23,471 nt of DNA from an uncultured Bacilli bacterium (GTDB taxonomy: Bacteria; Bacillota_I; Bacilli_A; RF39; UBA660), in assembly GCA_934141575.1 (NCBI GenBank), contig CAKPCJ010000015.1, positions 1-23,471 on the forward strand, read 5' to 3'. Position numbers and translations under genes: made by a program. How positions within the stretch are numbered: the stretch's first letter is position 1; each line of letters opens with the position of its first letter. The notes below the pieces were generated by a model, which was not told where the DNA came from, did no database searches, and was given only the letters and a program-made list of their open reading frames with translations. Shown piece after piece: positions 14,787 to 21,440 of this stretch.

Positions 14787-15356
14787 TTGAAATACGATAT
14801 ATTAGTAAATAAAGACAATAAATTAGATGAGAATTGGATAAAAAGCGTAATTTTAGTGGCTGCAAAAGATGCATTTAATAACAAATGTCTTGTTGAGAAA
14901 AAAACATATGAAAACTTTCAAAAATTAAAAAACTATTTAAGAAAAGAAAAAAACATTTTAATTGAAATAGATAGTTCATTTAGAAGCTTTAAAGAACAAG
15001 AGTTATTAATAAGTGAATTTAATGAAAAATACGGAATAGAATATTGCAATAAATTTGTAGCCAAAGTAGGAGAGAGTGAACATCATACAGGACTTGCCAT
15101 TGATATATGTCTAATAATTAATAACAAGGTTGTTAATGAAAATGAGGAGCTAATTAAACAACGAGAAGTATTTAGAACAATACATTGTGCTTTGCATAAA
15201 TTTGGTTTTATATTGAGATATCCAGAAAAAAAGAAAAATATCACTGAATATGACTATGAACCCTGGCATATAAGATATGTTGGAGAAGAACTAGCAAGTA
15301 AGTTATATTTAAATAATCTTACATTAGAAGAGTATAAAAAAACGATTTTCGAATGA
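14787..15356 (+). CDS. D-alanyl-D-alanine carboxypeptidase, VanY-like (M15B)
   Basis: A 189-aa zinc peptidase that trims the terminal D-Ala from peptidoglycan stem peptides. Motifs are S-S-F-R-S (substrate-binding Arg), the zinc signature S-E-H-H-T-G-L-A-I-D (S-x-H-x2-G-x-A-x-D), and E-P-W-H-I-R with the catalytic Glu and third zinc ligand His. These come in VanY order with normal spacing. No signal peptide or membrane anchor is visible, which is odd for an enzyme acting on the wall and suggests a cytoplasmic job on wall-derived peptides or an unusual export. ATG14775 is in frame but has no ribosome binding site. TTG14787 with GGTGAT ahead of it matches neighbouring genes and is preferred, with some doubt. 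It faces the LCP gene tail to tail. Confidence 0.87.
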   Translation: MKYDILVNKDNKLDENWIKSVILVAAKDAFNNKCLVEKKTYENFQKLKNYLRKEKNILIEIDSSFRSFKEQELLISEFNEKYGIEYCNKFVAKVGESEHHTGLAIDICLIINNKVVNENEELIKQREVFRTIHCALHKFGFILRYPEKKKNITEYDYEPWHIRYVGEELASKLYLNNLTLEEYKKTIFE

Positions 15357-15368
15357 AAATCATTTTTT
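15344..15368. terminator. Bidirectional terminator between convergent genes
   Basis: Stem GATTTTC (15344-15350) with GAAAATC (15355-15361), four-base loop, then six T. The A-rich left flank (15336-15342) allows minus-strand use for the LCP gene. The carboxypeptidase TGA stop straddles the loop. Confidence 0.75.
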
Positions 15369-15376
15369 ATTATATT

Positions 15377-17416
15377 TTATTCTTCAGATTTTATAGAACT
15401 TTGTGATGATGATATCGATGAACTAGAAGAACTACTGTTACTAGAAGAATTTGAACTATTAGAGTTATTAGATTTACTAGAACTAGAGCTATTGGATTTA
15501 CTAGAACTTGAAGTAGTAGAAGAACTAGAATTACTTTTAGATGAGGAACTTGAGTTACTTTTAGATGAGGAACTAGAATTACCATTATCAGTAGTAGACT
15601 TCTTTTTTATAACATTAATAGAGAAAGAAGAAAAACTAGAAACTAATGAATTGGCATGTACGCTTTGGGAAAGTATAGTTCCATCAACATCAGAGGATTT
15701 AGTAGATTGTATTTCTACAATTTGTAATGTTTTACCATTTTTAGTAGCCCATGCTTGAGCAACAGATTTGTTTTTTCCAACAAATGAAGGCATAACAGGA
15801 TAACTTGTAGAAGTTTTATTTTCTTTTTTTCCAATTATAGTTGTTTCATAAGGTGTATTAGCTGAGAATGAGAATGTTTTAATTAACTCTGGTTGTTCTA
15901 ACCCTAAATTAACTCTCATCGCTTTTGTTACAGCAGCTAAGCTACTGTCATAGTAAACATAGTTATACAAAGTAAGTTTCATTCCAGTATCATATATCAT
16001 TGCACCATAACCATTTAAGAATAACTGTTGCATTTTAAATGTATTAGCGTTCTCATCAGAAGCTAGCAAAATCTTTTTTCCAACTTCATAAAAATCTAAT
16101 ATTTGACTTCTTGAGAAGTTTGTATCCATACTATTACCAATTACATCCAAAATATTTATAACTTGTGAAACACTGTTAATAGTTGTAAGCTTATTCATTA
16201 TACCTTCCATTACTATTTGTTGATCAAGACCTCTTTGAATATCCCCAGTTTTAAGAGTTTTTCTATGCCTTGCAAATGCTAGCGCTTGTTCACCATTTAG
16301 ATGTTGATATCCTTTATCAAGACATATTTGATTTTCTCCCCAAGCTCTATCACTGTTTTGCTCACAGAATGAGAATGGAACATCTATATCAATACCTTTA
16401 ATCGCATCAACTAGTCCAACAACACCCTTAAAATTAATTGTTACATAGTAATCAATATTTATTCCAGTAAAATTTTCAATAGTTCTTTCAACACATGATT
16501 CACCATACCATGCAGAGTGGGTTATTTTATTTTTAATTTGATTTTTAAAACACATAATAGGTACATAAGTATCCCTTGGAATACTAAGAACTGTTGCATT
16601 TAAAGTTTTAGGGTTGAATGTAACTAGTATTAATGCATCACCATTTGAAGCACCATTTTTAACTTCTTGTAAGGTTGAATCAACACCCATTATTAATACT
16701 GTAAATGGTTCAGTAACAGGTAACTTAGCAGTTTTTTCATCTACTGGTTTATCTCGCTCTTCTGTTTTTGTATAAATTATCTTTGTTTCAGTATCAATTT
16801 TTTCATATTTTCCTATGGTATTATACAAGGCAGTATAATTCGTCATTATGAATAAAGCATCTATTTTTTTTGCATATAAATCATCCATCATAGTATAAAA
16901 ATCTTCGTAAACCACGATATTATCGCTTGAAATTTTATTATCCTTTATTATATCTTGAGGTATAGCGTAAGAGTCAACACTACTTGTATCTTCGATTATA
17001 CCTATTTTTTTATTTTTTACATCATCTATTGAATTATATGGATTATCTTTCAAAGTAACTATACTCGTTGAATATGTTATTTTAGTACTAGTAATATTAT
17101 TTAATGTATCAGATGCTTTTTTTGCTATTGATGAGATGTAAAATTCACCAAAACTTATAACAAGCATAACGACAAGTAATATAATTAATCCTATTTTCTT
17201 TTTCTTTATTTTTAAATTAATCGAGCTAAATATAAGAACTAGGGCTATTAAAATAAGTATTACAATAGCGCAATTTCTTATAAAATTCTCAACTCCATCA
17301 AATAAAGAAATATTGTATACAAGATATCCTGTACTTACTGCAATTATTAGACTAACAATTATACATAGAATCATAAATATCATATTTATGATTTTTTTCT
17401 TTCGCTTAGATTTCAT
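15377..17416 (-). CDS. LytR-CpsA-Psr (LCP) family ligase with SBP-like insert, PASTA domain and Ser-rich tail
   Basis: A 679-aa membrane protein of the LCP family, which transfers wall polymers from lipid carriers onto peptidoglycan. Three membrane helices (about 10-35, 46-66, 74-97) are followed by an unusual segment (about 110-225) that reads like part of a solute-binding protein (D-D-V-K-N-K-K-I-G-I, then D-D-L-Y-A-K-K-I-D-A-L-F). The LCP domain (237-405) has G-V-D-S (D246), S-I-P-R-D-T (R281, D282), A-R-H-R (R383, R385) and Q-R-G-L-D-Q-Q (R395). Next come a PASTA-like domain (541-605) and a Ser/Asn/Lys tail (606-679). Four cysteines (289, 308, 351, 365) could form disulfides. GGAGG precedes the ATG. 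It is divergent from the GH73 gene, which fits a shared wall role. Confidence 0.9.
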   Translation of the reverse strand: MKSKRKKKIINMIFMILCIIVSLIIAVSTGYLVYNISLFDGVENFIRNCAIVILILIALVLIFSSINLKIKKKKIGLIILLVVMLVISFGEFYISSIAKKASDTLNNITSTKITYSTSIVTLKDNPYNSIDDVKNKKIGIIEDTSSVDSYAIPQDIIKDNKISSDNIVVYEDFYTMMDDLYAKKIDALFIMTNYTALYNTIGKYEKIDTETKIIYTKTEERDKPVDEKTAKLPVTEPFTVLIMGVDSTLQEVKNGASNGDALILVTFNPKTLNATVLSIPRDTYVPIMCFKNQIKNKITHSAWYGESCVERTIENFTGINIDYYVTINFKGVVGLVDAIKGIDIDVPFSFCEQNSDRAWGENQICLDKGYQHLNGEQALAFARHRKTLKTGDIQRGLDQQIVMEGIMNKLTTINSVSQVINILDVIGNSMDTNFSRSQILDFYEVGKKILLASDENANTFKMQQLFLNGYGAMIYDTGMKLTLYNYVYYDSSLAAVTKAMRVNLGLEQPELIKTFSFSANTPYETTIIGKKENKTSTSYPVMPSFVGKNKSVAQAWATKNGKTLQIVEIQSTKSSDVDGTILSQSVHANSLVSSFSSFSINVIKKKSTTDNGNSSSSSKSNSSSSSKSNSSSSTTSSSSKSNSSSSSKSNNSNSSNSSSNSSSSSSSISSSQSSIKSEE
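15531..15578. repeat. Two 24-base tandem copies in the Ser-rich tail of the LCP gene
   Basis: TTACTTTTAGATGAGGAACT plus four variable bases, at 15531-15554 and 15555-15578. More degenerate copies extend to about 15418. They encode a repeating S-N-S-S-S-S-S-K unit on the minus strand, a type of array prone to copy-number change. Confidence 0.8.
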
Positions 17417-17442
17417 AAAATTCCTCCATTTTAGACTACTAT

Positions 17443-17471
17443 ATTATATAATAATTTGGTGATTAAAACAA
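17443..17471 (-). promoter_or_regulatory. Promoter of the LCP gene
   Basis: Minus strand -35 TTGTTT (17466-17471), 17-base spacer, -10 TATAAT (17443-17448), 26 bases before the LCP start. Confidence 0.68.
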
Positions 17472-17536
17472 TGTTTATAGAAAAAATAGGAAATATTATT
17501 TTATTAACGTAAAGTATAGTTGGAGTAATAAAAAAA

Positions 17537-17566
17537 TTGCAAAATAATGTATAAATTTGTTATAAT
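17537..17566 (+). promoter_or_regulatory. Promoter of the GH73 gene
   Basis: -35 TTGCAA (17537-17542), 18-base spacer, -10 TATAAT (17561-17566) with an upstream TG making it an extended -10. It is back to back with the LCP promoter in the 175-base divergent gap, which contains no gene. Confidence 0.72.
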
Positions 17567-17591
17567 GATGTATAGATAAGAGGTGGAAGAA

Positions 17592-20500
17592 ATGAAAAAG
17601 AAAATATTTTTAATTTTATCATTATTCTTAATAAATTTTCTTCCAAATAAGGTTCTAGCTTATACTGCAGTAAATTTAAATAGAGGAGAATGCAGTGGTA
17701 ATTTTGAATTAGTAAACGTTACTACAAGTGCAATAAATCATGTTGAGTGTTATACATCGTATAATGATGCACTAAATGCAATGAATAATACCGGCATCGA
17801 AAATGGGATACCAAGTATTATTTACAATAATATTTTTATTAATAGCAAGTACGCACTAGTAAATTTAAGAACGAAATCTAGTATGAATTATAATACATAT
17901 ATGTATGATACAGAAACCTCAAGTGGTCAAGCAAGTTATATAAACGGATATTATGCTGCTGATGGTGCTCTTTTATCTGTTTACTATACTGGAAATAATT
18001 ATAACACAAGAGCTAGAGTTGCCCTTAGTGGATTGAGGCAATATATAAACAAGCAAGAAGATAACATGACCGCCTATGAAATAGTACCACTTACAATGGT
18101 AAAATCTCCAAATAAATATAGATCTGTAAATGGATCAATAGTTCACTACATAGCAAAAGAAATAGGGAATGCGAATTCTTACTCATCATCATACTCACTT
18201 GGCCCATCACCAGAATATTTGAAAGAAAATACTGATTATTACAGTTATGATGGAAATTACTTCTATACCAGCCTATATGATTTAATAGATGATTATAGAA
18301 ATAGCTCTCATGAAAAAGCAGTTAACAAAGATAACGTTTATTATAATTATTATCAATATCTGCCACAGAGAACTAAAACAAATATAACAAGTGCTGAATT
18401 AGATGCTTATCTTAGAGTAGAAGGAAAGACAATAAGCAATTCTAAACTTTATGGACAAGGTCATTATTTTATAACATCACAAAATATTTATGGAATAAAT
18501 GCCCTTATAAGTTACGGTATTTCTATAAATGAAAGTGCTAAAGGTTCATCAAACATAGCATTTAATAAAAACAATGTATTTGGACATGGTGCATACGATT
18601 ATGACCCATCAGGAAGTTCATCAGCGTATTCAAGTGTTATGTACAGTATTTACTATCACGCTGATGTATACATGTCAAGAGGATATGCATATACTGGTGA
18701 TTGGCGTTACTTTGCAAGCTATCTAGGAAACAAAAAAGCAGGAGTAAATGTTAAATATGCATCAGATCCCTATTGGGGAGAAAAAGCAACAGCTTACTAT
18801 TACATAATAGATAAAAAATTTGGATTAAAAGACTATAATTACTACACTATAGGTATCAAATCAACAAATAACGGAGTAAATGTAAGAACCGAACCAAGTA
18901 TGTCAAGCAAAGTTGTATATACAATACCGGCCAACAAATATCCAAGTTTTGTAATAGTAGATGAAGTTCAGGGAGATGAATTTCAAGGAAGTAATGTATG
19001 GTACAAAATATTATTTGACTCATCACTAGAAGGCGATTCTCCAAGTAAGACAGGGCAGTATAGTTTTGAAAAATACGTATATATTCATTCAACAACAATA
19101 GAAAAAATAAATAATAATACTTCTTATAAAGCACCTAGTAGTCTAATTACAAAAGATACAGGAATATCTTATAAAAAGAGCACAACAGATGAGTATTATG
19201 AAATATCAAAGGATACAAATATGTATTATGATCCATTCTTTGAATATAATACATATCAAACAATAAAGGCTGGCTCTAAAGTTCTGCTTGTAGAAACAGC
19301 ATACAATAATTCTGGTGACATAGCGTATTTAGTAAGTTATGGTGATAAAACAGAATGGATTAAAGCTAGTGATTTAAAATATGATGATGAGTATAACAAG
19401 TTATTGGCATCTATAAAATATACAACATTTGATACGCCAATATTATTAAAATTAACAAAAGATAGTGGTATATACTCTGATAGTGTATTAGTTAATACAT
19501 TGTCATTAACTCAACTAAAAGATACATATGTAGTTGCTAAAAAATTGGCATATACTGATGAAAAAAAATATTCATATGAAATTATATATGATGTAGCAAG
19601 TGGTTCTACTGGATACATTGATGCATCATCTTGTATAGAAGCATCGAATTATAAAATAGGAAACAATAAAAACAATAATACATTGAATATAAGGAGTGAA
19701 GCAAATACCTCATCTTCAAAAGTTGGTTCATTTGCATTGCAAAATATAAGCTTTGTGATATTAGAAACGGTGGAAGGCCAAGAAATAAATGGAAACAAAA
19801 CGTGGTATAAAATTATATATAACTCTCCAAATAATAGGAGTGGATATGTAAGTGCCTCTTACATAGAAGTAATAAGAGATATAAAGAATGATAATAACAA
19901 TCCATCAGAAGATTCTAAACCGGAACCAGAACCAACCCCTGAGCCTGAGCCAACTACTTACACTTCAAAATCTGGTGTATTTGATTTAACTAAATTAACA
20001 TACAATAGTGAAACACAAAAATTTGATTTAGTAGCAACTTTAAAAATTGATGACATAGAATTATCAGAAAATTATAATGTAAAATATGATCTTATATTAA
20101 AAGATGTGAATGGGGTTAAACAAGATAAGATAATTAGTTTAAATGAACATAATTACTCAAATATCAATATAAATGCTTCCGTTGATTTGAGTTCAGTTGA
20201 ACAAGGTGATTATTTTATGTATGTTAGAGCTAGGGTTAAAGAATTTGAAACGGTTGTATTATTAAATAATGTATTTGGAAGAGAAACTTCTAAAAAAGTT
20301 ACAGTAGGTACAAGAGGATATTTATTTAGGACAAATTTCTATTCAAATTATGTACCTATAGAACTATCAATAAGAAATAATGGAAATATTACAACAGTTA
20401 ATAATCCTACTAATGATAATATGTTCAATGATTATGTAGATATTGGATTCAAGAATAACAAATTATATATTAGAGGTACATCATACAATGTCGGTGGAAA

Positions 20501-20864
20501 TTACGATGATTCTATAGATATTAAACGTGAAATATATTTAGAAAATATGGAAACATTTGAAAGAACATCATATAACATAGGATATATTAATAATGGAGAT
20601 TATACAGTAACATTGAGAGTACCAGATAATCTTTCAAAGAAAAAAGCATGGTTTGATGCTTCTCTAGATATTTCATCATTAAAAAAGGGAAAATATTTGA
20701 TATACATAAGAACAAAAACAGAGTCTATAGATGATTATGGCGAATTAATAGATATATTTGCAAGAGACTTATCAAGTAAAACGGTAAAACTAGATAATGG
20801 AAATACTGTAAAATTAACTATAAACAAAAATGTTAGAATGAGAATAGAACTAGTAGTAGAATAA
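17592..20864 (+). CDS. Secreted GH73 glucosaminidase with SH3b domains and duplicated C-terminal domain
   Basis: A 1,090-aa exported wall hydrolase. A Sec signal peptide (about 1-24) ends V-L-A before Y-T. Residues about 25-265 are a Tyr/Asn/Ser-rich region of no clear family. The glucosaminidase domain (about 270-400) starts near Y-L-R-V-E-G and has I-N-E-S with probable catalytic Glu E314, N-V-F-G and G-D-W-R-Y-F-A-S-Y. SH3b-like domains lie near 420-500 (G-V-N-V-R-T-E-P) and 690-765 (T-L-N-I-R-S-E-A), with a divergent pair between. After a Pro/Glu linker (about 776-790), two related beta-rich domains follow to the end. It is predicted to cut the glycan strand of peptidoglycan and hold on through SH3b. 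GTG17583 is in frame but forms part of AGAGGTGG, so ATG17592 is used. Confidence 0.9.
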   Translation: MKKKIFLILSLFLINFLPNKVLAYTAVNLNRGECSGNFELVNVTTSAINHVECYTSYNDALNAMNNTGIENGIPSIIYNNIFINSKYALVNLRTKSSMNYNTYMYDTETSSGQASYINGYYAADGALLSVYYTGNNYNTRARVALSGLRQYINKQEDNMTAYEIVPLTMVKSPNKYRSVNGSIVHYIAKEIGNANSYSSSYSLGPSPEYLKENTDYYSYDGNYFYTSLYDLIDDYRNSSHEKAVNKDNVYYNYYQYLPQRTKTNITSAELDAYLRVEGKTISNSKLYGQGHYFITSQNIYGINALISYGISINESAKGSSNIAFNKNNVFGHGAYDYDPSGSSSAYSSVMYSIYYHADVYMSRGYAYTGDWRYFASYLGNKKAGVNVKYASDPYWGEKATAYYYIIDKKFGLKDYNYYTIGIKSTNNGVNVRTEPSMSSKVVYTIPANKYPSFVIVDEVQGDEFQGSNVWYKILFDSSLEGDSPSKTGQYSFEKYVYIHSTTIEKINNNTSYKAPSSLITKDTGISYKKSTTDEYYEISKDTNMYYDPFFEYNTYQTIKAGSKVLLVETAYNNSGDIAYLVSYGDKTEWIKASDLKYDDEYNKLLASIKYTTFDTPILLKLTKDSGIYSDSVLVNTLSLTQLKDTYVVAKKLAYTDEKKYSYEIIYDVASGSTGYIDASSCIEASNYKIGNNKNNNTLNIRSEANTSSSKVGSFALQNISFVILETVEGQEINGNKTWYKIIYNSPNNRSGYVSASYIEVIRDIKNDNNNPSEDSKPEPEPTPEPEPTTYTSKSGVFDLTKLTYNSETQKFDLVATLKIDDIELSENYNVKYDLILKDVNGVKQDKIISLNEHNYSNININASVDLSSVEQGDYFMYVRARVKEFETVVLLNNVFGRETSKKVTVGTRGYLFRTNFYSNYVPIELSIRNNGNITTVNNPTNDNMFNDYVDIGFKNNKLYIRGTSYNVGGNYDDSIDIKREIYLENMETFERTSYNIGYINNGDYTVTLRVPDNLSKKKAWFDASLDISSLKKGKYLIYIRTKTESIDDYGELIDIFARDLSSKTVKLDNGNTVKLTINKNVRMRIELVVE

Positions 20865-20877
20865 TACTAGTTTTTTT
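20848..20877 (+). terminator. Intrinsic terminator/attenuator between GH73 and nuclease genes
   Basis: Stem AACTAGTA (20848-20855) with TACTAGTT (20865-20872), nine-base loop, then a T run ending at 20877. The GH73 stop codon lies in the loop, and the nuclease ribosome binding site (GAGGTA) begins right after the T run. Confidence 0.72.
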
Positions 20878-20885
20878 GAGGTAAT

Positions 20886-21368
20886 ATGAAAAAAATATCT
20901 GGAATTATAATTTTTATACTTTTTATAATAGCGTTAACTTATTTAAATAATAATGAAATTATCGTTGAAAAAGAAGAAACTAAGTTAATAAAGTGTATAG
21001 ATGGTGATACTGCAAAATTTCTCTATAATAATGAAGAAATTAAGGTAAGGTTTTTAGCTGTAAATACACCTGAAATAGGAGAAAATGTAGAACCTTATGG
21101 TGAAGAAGCAAGCAAATATACATGTGATAGATTAAACTCAGCTAAAAAAATAGAATTAGAACTAGACCAAGAATCAGATAAATATGATAAATATAACAGG
21201 CTTTTGGCATGGATATTTATTGATGGAGAGTTATTACAATTAGATTTAGTAAGTCAAGGATATGCAGAAGTAAAATATATATACGGAAATTATAAATATT
21301 TAAATGAACTTAAAATTGCTCAAGAAACAGCTAAAAATCAAAAAATAGGCATTTGGAAAGAAAAATAA
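20886..21368 (+). CDS. Membrane-anchored staphylococcal-type nuclease (SNase family)
   Basis: A 160-aa thermonuclease-family protein. An N-terminal hydrophobic helix (about 4-20) with two leading lysines serves as signal anchor, placing the enzyme outside the cell. The SNase fold motifs are I-D-G-D-T (38-42, D41 equals S. aureus D21), V-R-F-L (R55 equals R35), V-N-T-P-E (59-63, E63 equals E43) and Y-N-R-L-L-A-W (R105 equals R87). The calcium-ligand Asp corresponding to S. aureus D40 is Asn (N60), which may weaken or change metal use. Family enzymes cleave DNA and RNA. It follows the GH73 gene by 21 bases, across a terminator, with GAGGTA as ribosome binding site, so it may depend on read-through. 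Confidence 0.9.
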   Translation: MKKISGIIIFILFIIALTYLNNNEIIVEKEETKLIKCIDGDTAKFLYNNEEIKVRFLAVNTPEIGENVEPYGEEASKYTCDRLNSAKKIELELDQESDKYDKYNRLLAWIFIDGELLQLDLVSQGYAEVKYIYGNYKYLNELKIAQETAKNQKIGIWKEK

Positions 21369-21383
21369 AGTAAAAATATGTTA

Positions 21384-21412
21384 TTGAGATATTAACCTAT
21401 TTATGATAATAT
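21384..21412 (+). promoter_or_regulatory. Candidate promoter of the GH31 gene
   Basis: -35 TTGAGA (21384-21389), 17-base spacer, -10 TAATAT (21407-21412) preceded by TG, in the 72-base gap after the nuclease gene. Confidence 0.5.
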
Positions 21413-21440
21413 TTATATAGAATAAAAGGGAATGATAAAT

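Noticed and set aside
15418..15578. Short regular repeats as a possible CRISPR array
   Set aside because: The units are adjacent, have no unique spacers and encode a continuous Ser-rich protein tail in frame.
15492..15758. Plus-strand open frame rich in Glu/Leu repeats
   Set aside because: It is the reverse of the Ser-rich tail of the LCP gene; the repeat explains the open frame.
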